Below are positions 41,680-51,800 of a stretch of DNA of 64,000 bases, in pieces. Under the pieces are notes generated by a model. That model did not search any database, had not been told where the DNA came from, and saw only the letters and a list, made by a program, of their open reading frames with translations. A program made the position numbers and the translations under genes. The stretch spans positions 121,766-185,765 of the forward strand of contig NZ_AOFQ01000007.1 in NCBI RefSeq assembly GCF_000495915.1, written 5' to 3'. The stretch comes from Stutzerimonas chloritidismutans AW-1 (GTDB lineage Bacteria; Pseudomonadota; Gammaproteobacteria; Pseudomonadales; Pseudomonadaceae). The first letter of the stretch is position 1, and each line of letters begins with the position of its first letter.

Positions 41680-42267
41680 TCAGCCTGAGACAATCGTGCT
41701 CATGGACAGCGCCTGATAGCCGGCGTACAGCGCGAGTGCGGCAAAGCCGGCCGCGGCGACCCGGCGGATCAGCGTCAACGGCAGGCGGTCGGCGGCGAAG
41801 TGGCTGATCAGCACCACCGGAACGTTGGCCAGCAGCATGCCGACCGTGGTGCCGAGGATGACCAGGATGAATTCCGGATACTGTGCGGCGAGCATCACCG
41901 TCGCGACCTGGGTCTTGTCGCCCATCTCGGCAATGAAGAAGGCGATCGTTGTCGCGACGAAGGGGCCGTAGGCGCGGCCCAGCTTGGCATCGTCGTCATC
42001 CAGTTTGTCCGGCACCAGCGTCCACAGCGCTACCGCGGCGAAGCTTGCCGCCAGTATCCAGCTCAGCGCCACCGGCGAAAGCAGGCTCGATACCCAGCTG
42101 CCGACCGCGCCGGCGGCGGCATGGTTGGCCAGTGTGGCGACGACGATGCCCCAGATTATCGGCCACGGTCGTCGATAACGCGCCGCCAGCAGCAGCGCGA
42201 GCAACTGCGTCTTGTCGCCGATTTCGGCGAGCGCAACGATCAGGGTGGGGACGAAAAACGATTCCAA
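41680..42267 (-). CDS. TMEM165/GDT1 family cation exporter, probably Mn2+
   Basis: 195 residues, six helices in two repeats. Each repeat carries the family motif: AEIGDKTQ near the N-terminus and AEMGDKTQ in the second half, supplying the acidic cation site. Members export Mn2+ (or Ca2+) in exchange for protons. The start is TTG at 42267, seven bases after AAGGA; an ATG seven bases upstream is out of frame. A yybP-ykoY riboswitch lies directly upstream on the same strand, which supports manganese as the substrate. Confidence 0.92.
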   Translation of the reverse strand: MESFFVPTLIVALAEIGDKTQLLALLLAARYRRPWPIIWGIVVATLANHAAAGAVGSWVSSLLSPVALSWILAASFAAVALWTLVPDKLDDDDAKLGRAYGPFVATTIAFFIAEMGDKTQVATVMLAAQYPEFILVILGTTVGMLLANVPVVLISHFAADRLPLTLIRRVAAAGFAALALYAGYQALSMSTIVSG

Positions 42268-42300
42268 GCGGCATTCCTTTAGGGCGGGTCGACAGATTCA

Positions 42301-42470
42301 CCATGACATGCGCAGCCTGCCCGCCCGGGTCAGGTGTACATGTCATGGGTCTTGTCAAACCTGGCCTGGCGTATCGTTACGCGCTGGCCGGTCGCATGCG
42401 CCATGGTCTGCGGACCAAGTATGTTGACGCATGCCGGACGAGCAGGGCGCTCGTCGGAGACTACTCCCCC
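42301..42470 (-). promoter_or_regulatory. yybP-ykoY (Mn2+) riboswitch
   Basis: On the minus strand the leader starts GGGGGAGTAG (42470-42461), continues with GCATGCGTCAACATACTTGG (42433-42414 region), GTTTGACAAGACC (42360-42348) and ends GGCTGCGCATGTCATGG (42317-42301), which are the conserved blocks of the yybP-ykoY class in the right order. The exporter's ribosome binding site follows about 25 bases later. Mn2+ binding is expected to switch expression on. Exact ends of helix P1 are estimated. Confidence 0.93.
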
Positions 42471-42528
42471 AAGGACGGCGGCGAGTTTGCCGCAACCGGC
42501 CGGTCGGTGCAACCGCCGGTCGCGGGCG

Positions 42529-43527
42529 TCAGGGGTGCACGGCGCGGTAGATACGGAAGCCGTCGCGCTCTGCAAGCGTGTGACAGGGGCCAAGATGCTG
42601 CTCGACCAGGGGGGGATACCTGAGGAACGCGTTGGCTACCAGGCGCAGCTCGCCACCGCTGACCAGGTGCTCGGCGGCGCGCTCGATCAGCGCCTCGCTG
42701 GCCCGGTAGCTGGTGTGCACGCCCTGGTGGAACGGCGGGTTACTGACGATCGCCGCCAGGTGTCGTGGCGCGGCGTCGATGCCATCCTCAGCAATCACTT
42801 CAGCTTCGAGCCCGTTCGCGGCGAGCGTCCTGCGGCTGCTCTCGATGGCGAAGGCGTCCACATCCAGCAGCAGCAGATTGCTTTGCGGATAGCGACGCTT
42901 GAGCGTGGCGCCGAGAATGCCGGCCCCACAGCCGAAGTCGAGCACGCGCCCACTTGGGAGGTCATCGAGATGCTCGAGCAGCAGGGCGCTGCCGACATCC
43001 AGGCGACCATGGCTGAACACGCCGGGCAGGCTGATGACCTGCAACGGGCCGTCCGTCAGCTCGAGGGTGAAATGGTGCGCCAGGGCGTCCAGTTCGGGAG
43101 CAGCAGGTACCTGCTCGACCATTACCTGCCAGAGCTGGCAGTGGCGGGCGCTGTCGAGCTTGCGCGCGCGGCCGAACCCGGCCAGTTGCCTGGCGGCGCG
43201 CTCGACGCCGGCACGTTTCTCGCCGACCAGATACAGCGGCCGTCCGTTGAGGCGCGCCGCCAGCGTTTGCAGCAGATAGTCGGTGAGCTCGCGGGATTTC
43301 GGCAGGAACAGTACGGCGGCGTCGAACTCGCCCGGTACCGGTGCGACGCCAAAGCTGCAACGCCCGCCGAAGCGCCGGTCCAGCAATTGCTGCTCGCCTG
43401 CATGCCAGCTCCAGCCAACCGCGGCGGGAAGCTGACCCAGCAGGTCGTCGGCGGGCGGCCCGGCCAGCAGCAGCCGGCCTTGAAACAGCTCGGCCTGACG
43501 CAGCAGCACTTCGCTTCGAGGGTCCAT
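42529..43527 (-). CDS. rsmC: 16S rRNA (guanine(1207)-N(2))-methyltransferase
   Basis: 332 residues: a degenerate N-terminal methylase-like domain and an active C-terminal one. [15 protein letters not shown] is the SAM site and [13 protein letters not shown] the substrate motif typical of RsmC. It methylates G1207 in the 30S subunit. It ends 58 bp before the riboswitch on the same strand; the exporter is likely a separate transcript because the aptamer needs its own start. Confidence 0.94.
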   Translation of the reverse strand: MDPRSEVLLRQAELFQGRLLLAGPPADDLLGQLPAAVGWSWHAGEQQLLDRRFGGRCSFGVAPVPGEFDAAVLFLPKSRELTDYLLQTLAARLNGRPLYLVGEKRAGVERAARQLAGFGRARKLDSARHCQLWQVMVEQVPAAPELDALAHHFTLELTDGPLQVISLPGVFSHGRLDVGSALLLEHLDDLPSGRVLDFGCGAGILGATLKRRYPQSNLLLLDVDAFAIESSRRTLAANGLEAEVIAEDGIDAAPRHLAAIVSNPPFHQGVHTSYRASEALIERAAEHLVSGGELRLVANAFLRYPPLVEQHLGPCHTLAERDGFRIYRAVHP

Positions 43528-43611
43528 TGGCGTCTCCCGGAAAAAGTCGGGGAGCTTAGGGGCTATCGGCGTTTTCTCGCAAGCCGGGACGCCCAGCCCC
43601 TGGGCCGGTGC

Positions 43612-44571
43612 TCAGTTCACCTGCCGAATCGGCGCGCCGGCAAAGAAGGCCGTTGCATTCTCGGCGAGCTGGCCGACGATGCGCTGGCGCGCCTCGCGGC
43701 TGCCCCAGGCGCTGTGTGGGGTGATGATCAAGCGGGGCAGGCTCGGGTCCAGCAGCGGGTTGTCGTCGCTCGGCGGCTCGCTGGTCAGAACGTCGGTGGC
43801 GGCACCACCCAGGTGACCGCGGCGCAGGGCATCGGCCAATGCCTGTTCATCGACCAGACCACCACGGGCGGCGTTGATCAGGAACGCGCTCGGCTTCATC
43901 AGTTGCAGTTCGCGCGCACCGATCAGATTGCGCGTCTGCTCTGTCAGCGGGCAGTGCAGCGTCAATGCGTCCACCTGCGGCAGCAGTTCGTCCAGATCCA
44001 GGCGTTCCGGGCGCTTCGGCCGTCCCGGCAGGTTGCCGACCAGCACGCGCATACCGAACGCCTCGGCCAGTCGCGACACCGCGCTGCCGAGTTCGCCGTG
44101 GCCGAGCAGGCCGAGGGTCTTGCCTTCCAGCTCGACGATGGGAAAGTCCAGCAGGCAGAACTGACCGCTTTCCTGCCAGCGGCCGCGGGCGACGGCCGCC
44201 TGGTAGTCGGGCAGGCGCGTGGCCAGTGCCAGCAGCAACATCAGGGTGTGCTGGGCCACGGTCGGGGTGCCGTAGGCCTGGCAGTTGCAGACCACGATGC
44301 CGCGCTCGCCAGCGGCCTGCAGGTCGATGTTGTTGACTCCGGTGGCAGAGACCAGGATCAGCTTGAGATCGGGGCAGGCCGCCAGGGTGTCTGCACTCAG
44401 CGCGACCTTGTTGACGATGGCCACCTGCGCGCCGCGCAGACGCTCGACAATCTGATCCGCTGTGCTTTGCTCATGACACACGAGTTCGCTGAACGCGTCC
44501 TGCAGCGGGGTCAGATCGAGGTCGCCTTGTTCGAGTGGGGAAAGATCGAGGAAAACGGCGCGACTGGACAT
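43612..44571 (-). CDS. D-2-hydroxyacid dehydrogenase (NAD(P)-dependent)
   Basis: 319 residues. Rossmann motif GLLGHGELGSAV around 148-159, the catalytic Arg in LINAARGGLVDEQAL, a conserved Asp/Glu in the region GGAATDVLTSEPPS, and the catalytic His in ITPHSAWGSREARQ. Closest in pattern to glycerate dehydrogenase/hydroxypyruvate reductase (HprA) and 2-ketogluconate reductase. The ATG at 44571 is preceded by AAGG; the longer TTG-type start overlaps the divergent exporter's leader. Confidence 0.88.
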   Translation of the reverse strand: MSSRAVFLDLSPLEQGDLDLTPLQDAFSELVCHEQSTADQIVERLRGAQVAIVNKVALSADTLAACPDLKLILVSATGVNNIDLQAAGERGIVVCNCQAYGTPTVAQHTLMLLLALATRLPDYQAAVARGRWQESGQFCLLDFPIVELEGKTLGLLGHGELGSAVSRLAEAFGMRVLVGNLPGRPKRPERLDLDELLPQVDALTLHCPLTEQTRNLIGARELQLMKPSAFLINAARGGLVDEQALADALRRGHLGGAATDVLTSEPPSDDNPLLDPSLPRLIITPHSAWGSREARQRIVGQLAENATAFFAGAPIRQVN

Positions 44572-44639
44572 CAACTGTACCTTTCGAAGAAGCCGGGGCT
44601 GATCGACAATGAAGCCCGGCATTGCGTGGAGACTGGATT

Positions 44640-45269
44640 GTGTACTGGATGGAATTTATGACCGTGGCGCTGGTGCATCTGCTCGCGGTGGCCAGCCCGG
44701 GACCGGATTTCGCGGTGGTGGTCCGCGAAAGCGTGACCCAGGGACGCCGTGTCGGAAGCTGGACGGCGCTGGGCGTCGGCTGCGGGATATTCGTCCACGT
44801 CGCCTATTCCCTGCTCGGTATCGGCCTGATCGTCTCGCAGTCGATTGTGCTGTTCAACCTCTTCAAGTGGCTGGCTGCAGGCTATCTGCTCTATCTCGGC
44901 TGGCGCGCGCTGCGTGCACGACCCATGAGCCTGGATACGGCAGACGAGGTCGACACCACGTCGGATCGGTCACCCTGGCAGGCGTTCGTCGTCGGCTTCG
45001 TCACCAATGGCCTGAATCCCAAGGCCACGCTGTTCTTCCTCTCGCTATTCACGGTCGTGATCAGCGCCGATACGCCACTGTGGGTGCAGGCCGGTTACGG
45101 CGTCTACCTCGCCGGTGCCACCGCGCTGTGGTTTCTGCTGGTGGCCTGGCTGTTCAGCCGAGGCCGCGTGCGTGCTGGGTTTGCGCGAATGGGCCACTGG
45201 TTTGACAGGCTGACCGGCGCCGTGCTGATCGGCCTTGGTGTACGCCTGGCGGTAAGCGAGATCGGTTAA
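44640..45269 (+). CDS. LysE/RhtB family amino-acid exporter
   Basis: 209 residues from GTG 44640, eight bases after GGAG (44628-44631); ATG 44649 is the alternative (206). Five to six helices. AVASPGPDFAVVVRESVTQGRR is the LysE signature, and GFVTNGLNPKATLFFLSLF the second. Exports amino acids or analogues; substrate unknown. Divergent from the hydroxyacid dehydrogenase with 68 bp between starts. Confidence 0.88.
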   Translation: MYWMEFMTVALVHLLAVASPGPDFAVVVRESVTQGRRVGSWTALGVGCGIFVHVAYSLLGIGLIVSQSIVLFNLFKWLAAGYLLYLGWRALRARPMSLDTADEVDTTSDRSPWQAFVVGFVTNGLNPKATLFFLSLFTVVISADTPLWVQAGYGVYLAGATALWFLLVAWLFSRGRVRAGFARMGHWFDRLTGAVLIGLGVRLAVSEIG

Positions 45270-45374
45270 CACGCGGAAACGAGGTGCGCGGAAAATAATC
45301 CTTTGGACTGATTTTGCCTGGGGGCGGACGCTCTAGAGTGCTGTTTACAACTCCAACAAGAACAGGATGCCCCC

Positions 45375-47060
45375 ATGCTGCAGACCCGTGTCATCAAGCC
45401 CGCGGCGAACGCTTACCAGTACCCGCTGCTGATCAAGCGCCTGCTGTTGTCCGGCGTGCGCTACGAGCGCACCCGCGAGATCGTCTACCGTGACCAGCTG
45501 CGTTACGACTACCGCACCCTGAATCAACGTGTCGCGCGGTTGGCCAACGTGCTGACTGCAGCTGGCGTCAAGGCAGGTGACACCGTGGCGGTGATGGACT
45601 GGGACAGCCACCGCTATCTGGAATGCATGTTCGCCATCCCGATGATCGGCGCCGTGGTGCATACCATCAACGTGCGCCTCTCGCCGGACCAGATCCTCTA
45701 CACCATGAACCACGCCGATGACCGCTTCGTGCTGGTCAACAGCGAGTTCGTGCCGCTGTACCAGGCGATTGCCGGGCAGCTGACCACCGTGCAGAAGACG
45801 CTGCTGCTCACCGATGGCGACGTACACGACGCCGGCCTGCCGGATTGCGTCGGCGAGTACGAAAGCCTGCTGGCTGCCGCCGAGCCGAGCTACGACTTTC
45901 CCGATTTCGACGAGGACTCGGTCGCCACGACCTTCTACACCACCGGCACCACCGGCAACCCCAAGGGCGTCTACTTCACCCATCGTCAGCTGGTGCTGCA
46001 CACCCTGGCTGCGGCAGTGACCGTCGGTTGCCGGGAGAATCCTCGGCTGATGGGCTCGGACGACGTCTACATGCCGATCACGCCGATGTTCCATGTGCAT
46101 GCCTGGGGTTTGCCCTACGTCGCCACCATGCTCGGCCTCAAGCAGGTCTATCCCGGGCGCTACGATCCCGAGTACCTGATCGACCTGTGGCGCCGTGAGC
46201 AGGTGACTTTCTCCCATTGCGTGCCGACCATCGTGCAGATGCTGCTCAACGCCAAGGCGGCACAGGGCACCGATTTCAAGGGCTGGAAGATCACCATTGG
46301 CGGCAGTGCGCTGACCCGCGGCCTGTATGACCAGGCCAAGGCCCGTGGCATGAACCTGATCGCTGCCTACGGCATGTCCGAGACCTGCCCGCTGATTTCC
46401 GGCGCGCACATCAACGACGAGCTGCTCAAGGCCGACGAAGACACCCGCAGTACCTTCCACCTCAAGGCCGGCGTCCCGGTGGTGCTGGTCGATGCGGCGA
46501 TTCAGGCGGCGGACGGCAGCTTCCTGCCGGCGGATGGAAGCTCCCAGGGCGAGCTGGTGCTGCGTGCACCCTGGCTGACCCAGGGCTATTACAACGAGCC
46601 GGAGAAGAGCGAAGAGCTGTGGGCTGATGGCTGGCTGCACACCGGCGACGTCGCGGTCATCGACGAGATGGCCAATATCGAGATTCGCGACCGCATCAAG
46701 GACGTGATCAAGACCGGTGGCGAATGGCTGTCCTCCCTCACCCTTGAGGGGCTGATCAGCCGTCATGAGGCGGTGCGCGATGTCGCCGTGGTTGGTGTGC
46801 CGGACGAGCGCTGGGGTGAGCGACCCTTTGCCCTGGTGGTGCTGGGCGAAGGCCGCGAACTGAGCGCTGCCGAGTTGCAGGCCTTCCTTGAGCCGGCGGT
46901 GGCCGAGGGGCACATCAACAAGTGGGCGATCCCGCAGCAGATCGCGGTGGTCAGCGAGATTCCCAAGACCAGCGTCGGCAAGCTGGACAAGAAGCGCATC
47001 CGCAGCGAAATCGCGCGTTGGCAGAAAGAGGGGAGCGCCGAGCAGACCTCGCTCAGCTGA
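45375..47060 (+). CDS. acyl-CoA synthetase, AMP-binding (medium/long-chain, AlkK-like)
   Basis: 561 residues. The P-loop-like AMP motif is YTTGTTGNPKG, followed by PMFHVHAWGLPY, AYGMSETCPL (acyl binding/adenylation), DGWLHTGDVAVID, the hinge RDRIKDVIKTGGEW and the C-terminal catalytic Lys in TSVGKLDKK. It activates a carboxylic acid to acyl-CoA through an acyl-AMP. The HAWG and GGEW blocks resemble AlkK-type medium-chain enzymes, so a fatty acid is likely. Single gene. Confidence 0.88.
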   Translation: MLQTRVIKPAANAYQYPLLIKRLLLSGVRYERTREIVYRDQLRYDYRTLNQRVARLANVLTAAGVKAGDTVAVMDWDSHRYLECMFAIPMIGAVVHTINVRLSPDQILYTMNHADDRFVLVNSEFVPLYQAIAGQLTTVQKTLLLTDGDVHDAGLPDCVGEYESLLAAAEPSYDFPDFDEDSVATTFYTTGTTGNPKGVYFTHRQLVLHTLAAAVTVGCRENPRLMGSDDVYMPITPMFHVHAWGLPYVATMLGLKQVYPGRYDPEYLIDLWRREQVTFSHCVPTIVQMLLNAKAAQGTDFKGWKITIGGSALTRGLYDQAKARGMNLIAAYGMSETCPLISGAHINDELLKADEDTRSTFHLKAGVPVVLVDAAIQAADGSFLPADGSSQGELVLRAPWLTQGYYNEPEKSEELWADGWLHTGDVAVIDEMANIEIRDRIKDVIKTGGEWLSSLTLEGLISRHEAVRDVAVVGVPDERWGERPFALVVLGEGRELSAAELQAFLEPAVAEGHINKWAIPQQIAVVSEIPKTSVGKLDKKRIRSEIARWQKEGSAEQTSLS

Positions 47061-47275
47061 ACCGAGGTCGCGTATCGGCTCAACGCTCGGTAGGGGCCGT
47101 CCACGGATTTGCCGGGCGCCCTGATACCGGGTGATCACCGTCGCGATCGGCCTGAACCATCGCGGCGGGCATTCATCGATGTCGATCCCGGCAGTTGCCT
47201 GAAGCCTGCCCACTCGGCAAGCTGCGCTCCCTGCGCGCCCGCGCAGCGAGAGATTGCCAAGCACCCGAGGACGTC

Positions 47276-47920
47276 ATGGCTGCCACCCAACAGATGCTGA
47301 TTCGCGAAACCTTCCCCGTCGGGCCTTTGCAGTGCAACTGCACGATCATTGGCGATCCTGTCAGCAAGAAAGCCATCGTGGTCGATCCGGGTGGCGATCC
47401 TGAACTGATCATGGCGCGACTCGACGCCCATGGCCTGAAGGTGGTGAGCATCATCCATACCCATGCGCACCTGGACCACTTCCTCGCATCCGGCTCGATG
47501 AAGGAGAAGACCGGCGCCACGCTCCATCTGCACAAGGCCGATCAGGTGCTCTGGGACAACCTGGAGATGCAGTGCCGCATGTTCGGCGTGCCTTACCGTC
47601 CGGTGCCAGCGCCCGATCAGTGGCTGAGCGACGATGAGGAGCTGGCCTGTGGCTGTGGCGTGGCATTGCACACGCCGGGGCATACGCCGGGATCCATGAG
47701 CTTCTGGTTCGCCGACGCCAAATTGCTGATCGCGGGCGACACCCTGTTCCGCCGCGGCATCGGGCGCACCGATCTGTGGGGTGGTGACTACGCCACCATC
47801 GAGCGCTCCATCAAGCAGCGGCTCTACTCGCTGGATGAAGACGCGACCGTGGTGACCGGCCACGGCCCGGATACGCGGCTGGGGGACGAAATGCGCGAGA
47901 ATCCTTTCGTCCGGGCCTGA
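47276..47920 (+). CDS. MBL-fold metallo-hydrolase (glyoxalase II-like)
   Basis: 214 residues. HTHAHLDH is the metal motif, with later ligands in LHTPGHTPGS, IAGDTLFR and VVTGHGPDT. The layout matches the small glyoxalase II-like branch that hydrolyses thioesters such as S-lactoylglutathione; a substrate is not proven. ATG 47276 has GAGG five bases before; the alternative ATG 47294 (MLIRETFPVG) matches many homologues. Independent gene. Confidence 0.87.
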   Translation: MAATQQMLIRETFPVGPLQCNCTIIGDPVSKKAIVVDPGGDPELIMARLDAHGLKVVSIIHTHAHLDHFLASGSMKEKTGATLHLHKADQVLWDNLEMQCRMFGVPYRPVPAPDQWLSDDEELACGCGVALHTPGHTPGSMSFWFADAKLLIAGDTLFRRGIGRTDLWGGDYATIERSIKQRLYSLDEDATVVTGHGPDTRLGDEMRENPFVRA

Positions 47921-48058
47921 CCCGGGGTGCCGTTGGCCGGGTTCTGCTGCACGGTTCCTATCCCTGGCGGTGACCGATGGTACTCTAGCGCCGCATTCAG
48001 GGCCGCGCTCGCAAGGGCTGGGGACTGCCCTGGTAACCGACGAGAGAAGGAAGTAACT

Positions 48059-48712
48059 ATGAAAATGCTGAACATGACCGCCCTCGCAGCGAGCGTCGCT
48101 CTGCTGGTGGGATGCACCACCAATCCCTACACTGGCGAGCAGCAAGCCGGCAAGGCCGGCGTTTACGGTGGTATCGGCGCAGTCAGTGGCGCCGTAATCG
48201 GTGCGGCGACCTCGAGCAAGAAGGATCGCACCAAGGGCGCGTTGATCGGTGCAGCGGTCGGTGGTGCGGCTGCCGGTGGCTATGGCTACTACGTCGACAC
48301 CCAGGAGGCCAAGCTGCGCCAGACGCTGCAGGGCACCGGTGTTCAGGTTCAGCGCAATGGTGACAACCTGACGCTGATCATGCCCGGCAACATCACCTTC
48401 GCCAGCAACTCGGCGGATATCTCCAGCAGCTTCTACCCGACCCTGAATTCCCTGGTGCAGGTGTTCAAGGAGTTCAACAAGAACGGCGTCGATATCGTCG
48501 GCCACACCGACAGCACCGGCTCCCTGCAGCTGAATCAGGACCTGTCCAACCGCCGCGCCCAGAGTGTTGCTTCCTACCTGGTCGGCAATGGTGTGGCCGC
48601 TTCGCGGATTTCTTCCTACGGTGCCGGCCCCAGCCAGCCGATCGCCAGCAACGATACAGCTGCCGGTCGCGCGCAGAACCGCCGCGTCGAGATCAACCTG
48701 CGTCCGTTGTAA
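48059..48712 (+). CDS. OmpA-family lipoprotein (YiaD-like)
   Basis: 217 residues. Lipobox LVGC with Cys19. A glycine-rich segment (GVYGGIGAVSGAVIGAATSS and ALIGAAVGGAAAGGYGYYV) precedes the OmpA-like domain (about 100-217) with TFASNSADISSSFYPTL, IVGHTDSTGSLQLNQDLSNRRAQSV and the final RAQNRRVEINL, the peptidoglycan-binding motif. It should tether the outer membrane to the wall. GAGAGAAGGAAG sits before the ATG; the longer in-frame start is not supported. Two weak hairpins lie downstream (48721-48767). Confidence 0.93.
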   Translation: MKMLNMTALAASVALLVGCTTNPYTGEQQAGKAGVYGGIGAVSGAVIGAATSSKKDRTKGALIGAAVGGAAAGGYGYYVDTQEAKLRQTLQGTGVQVQRNGDNLTLIMPGNITFASNSADISSSFYPTLNSLVQVFKEFNKNGVDIVGHTDSTGSLQLNQDLSNRRAQSVASYLVGNGVAASRISSYGAGPSQPIASNDTAAGRAQNRRVEINLRPL

Positions 48713-48860
48713 GCATTCATAGGCCGCGGGGCTGCAACGGCCTCGCGGGCGTCGAAATTCAGACGCCATAATTCCGTTTATCTCTGCTTCCATTGAACCT
48801 CTCTGCGCTATTCGTATCTGACATTCGATAGCACGCCAGTTGTGGCACAGAGGAGGTCGA

Positions 48861-51800
48861 ATGGATGATCGTACCGCTCTCCATTCCCGCAGGTCCTGGT
48901 TGCCATTATTGGTCGCTCTGGCCCTGATGGCGGGCCTGGGTGGATGGATCGGCTGGCAGTGGCATGTCCAGGAACAGCGCAGCAAGGTCGAGCAGGAGCA
49001 GCGCTTCACCTTCGCTGTGGATGACATCGAACACACGCTACGCGAGCGGATGCGCGCCTACGAGATGGTCTTGCGCGGGCTTGCTGGCGTCGTTGCCGGC
49101 AGCGACGAGGTCCGCATCGATGACTGGGCGCGGGCCGTGGACCAGCTGCAGCTGCAGGACTTCTATCCGGGCATCCAGGCTGTCGCGCTGGCGCGGCATG
49201 CGACGCCGGAAACCCTCACCAGCCTGATCGACCAGATCCGCGCCTCCGGCCGCGAGCGCTTTCGCATGTATCCGCCGGGCGACCGCGAAGAGTACGTGGT
49301 GACCGACTACATCCATCCGACCGACTGGCGCAATCGGCGGGTGCTCGGTTTCGATCTGTTCAGTGAGGCGACCCGCCGCGAGGCGATCATCAGTACGCGC
49401 AACAGTGGCAATCCGGTGCTCACGGGGCCGTTGCGCCTCAAGCAGGAAACCGAGCAGAACGTCCAGGTGGGTGTTCTGTTGTTCTTTCCGATCTATGCGG
49501 CGACGGCGCCGGTCACCACCGAGGAGGAGCGTCAGCGCGCCTTTGTCGGCACCCTGCACGGCGCGTTCCGTCTGACCGACCTGATGGAAGGCATACTCGG
49601 CTCGCGCAGCCGAATGCTGCAACTGCAGCTGTTCGATGCCGCCAATCCGGAGTCGCCACTGCTCACCGGACGTGCGCCGGTCAGCGCCGACGCCAAGTTC
49701 CAGCGCATTCGGAATATTTACATGTACGGCCGCAGCTGGCAGCTGCAGGTGGCCAGCACGCCGGAATACGAGGCGGTGCTGCGTGACAACAATCGGGCCT
49801 TCAGCCTCGCCGCGGCGCTTATGGCGGCGGCATTGTTCTCGTTGCTGGTGGGCGGCTATTTGTATCTGCGCGAACGTGCGCTGCGCAACAGTCAGGTATT
49901 GAGCCTGCAATTGCAGGAGCGCGAGGCGCGCTTCCGTCAGCTGATCGAACAATTGCCCGTGGCGACCCTGCTATGCAACGCCGGTGGGCGCATCGAACTG
50001 GCCAACCAGAGCGCCGGGCAGCTGTTCGGCAGCTCGACGGAGCTGCTGGCCGGCGAGCGTGTGAGTCGTTACGTGCCCGGCGTGCTCGGCGAGCAGGTGC
50101 TCGGGCAACTGCGCGAAACCAGTCAGCTCGAACTGCAGGCGCAGCGCGAGGACGGCAAGGCGATCCCGGTTGCCGTCAGCCTGACCAGCTTCAGACATGA
50201 CGATGTCTTGTATTACGTCCTGAATCTGCTCGATCTGCAGGCGCGCAAGCGCGACGAGGAGCGCTTCCGTAATGTCGTCGAGGCCTCGCCCAATGCCTTT
50301 GTGCTGGTGGATACCCGCGGCGACATCGTCATGGTCAATCGCCAGACCGAGCTGCTGTTCGGCTATGAGCGCCAGGAGCTGGTCGGGCAGCCCGTGGAAC
50401 TGCTGTTGCCCGAAGCCTTGCGCGAAGCGCATCGCGGTCTGCGCCAGGGTTATGCCGAGAATCCGGAACCACGTCGCATGGGCGGCAACCGCGAGCTGTT
50501 CGGCCTCCACCGCGACGGCAGCGCGTTGCCTGTGGAAATCGGCCTGTCGCCCTTGCGCAGTGGCGACGAGCAGCTGGTGCAGGCGGTGATCATCGATATC
50601 AGTCACCGCAAGGCGGCCGAGCGTCGCTTGCGCGAGCAGGCCGACCAGCTGGCAGTAGCCAATCGCTACAAATCCGAGTTTCTCGCCAATATGTCCCACG
50701 AGCTGCGCACGCCGCTCAACAGCATTCTCATCCTCAGCGATCAGCTGCGTCAGAACGGCTCGGGCAACCTCAACGACAAGCAGGTCCGGCATGCCGACAT
50801 CATTCATCGCGCCGGTCATGAGCTTCTGCAGTTGATCAACGATGTGCTGGATCTCGCCAAGATCGAGTCCGGCCATATGCAACTCAAGCTGGAGCCGCTG
50901 AACCTGCGTGAGTTGCTGACCGAACTGGAAACCTCGCTGACGCCGATGGCCGAGCAGAAGGGCTTGGCGCTGAAGGTGGTGGTCGACGCCGACGTACCGC
51001 CTGCGCTGAATTCCGACCGGGCCCGGCTGCAGCAGATTCTGCGCAACCTGTTGACCAACGCCTTGAAGTTCACCGAGCAGGGGCAGGTGGAGTTGCTGGC
51101 GAGCTACCCGCCGGAGGACGCTGACGGACAAATCCTGCAGCTGCAGGTACGTGACAGTGGCATCGGCATCGCCGAGGACCAGCAGGAGCGGATCTTCCAG
51201 GCGTTCCAGCAGATCGATGGTTCGATCAGCCGTCACTACGGTGGCACCGGTCTGGGCCTGGCGATCACTCGCCAGTTGGTGGAGGTGCTCGGGGGGCACG
51301 TCACGGTTGATAGCGAACTCGGCAACGGCGCCACCTTCACTGTGCGATTGCCGGTGGAGTCGACGTCCGGCGCATCAGCGCAGGCGCTGTTGCCGCGCCA
51401 ACCGCAGCGCCGTGGGCGTGGTCCGGGGCTGTTGATCATCGAGGACGATGCCGATTTCGCATCGGTAGTGGCGGAGGTCGGGCAGAGCCACGGCTTTACC
51501 AGTCTGATCTGCAGCACCGGTCAGCAGGGGCTGGAAGCCCTGCGGCGCGAGCACTTTGCCGCAGTGATCCTTGACATTCTGCTGCCGGACATCAGTGGTT
51601 GGCAGGTGCACCGGGAATTGCGTGGCGACGAGCGTCATCAGGGCATGCCGGTGCTGATCATTTCCTGCGTGCCGCAGCCTCACGACTGGCATGACGATGG
51701 TTCGCGCTATCTGGTCAAGCCGGTAGCGCAGGCCGAACTCGAGCGCATCTTCATCGAACTGGCGCGCCACGAACAGAATTCGCTGCGCCTGCTGCTGGTG

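Noticed and set aside
42334..44661. A 775-codon open frame on the plus strand across rsmC and the dehydrogenase
   Set aside because: It is antisense to two clear genes and the riboswitch; the protein lacks any family motif and has the Gln/Arg/Ala bias of a GC-rich shadow frame.
45345..47264. A 639-codon minus-strand frame opposite the acyl-CoA synthetase
   Set aside because: Same reason: shadow of a well-supported gene, no motif, no ribosome binding site.
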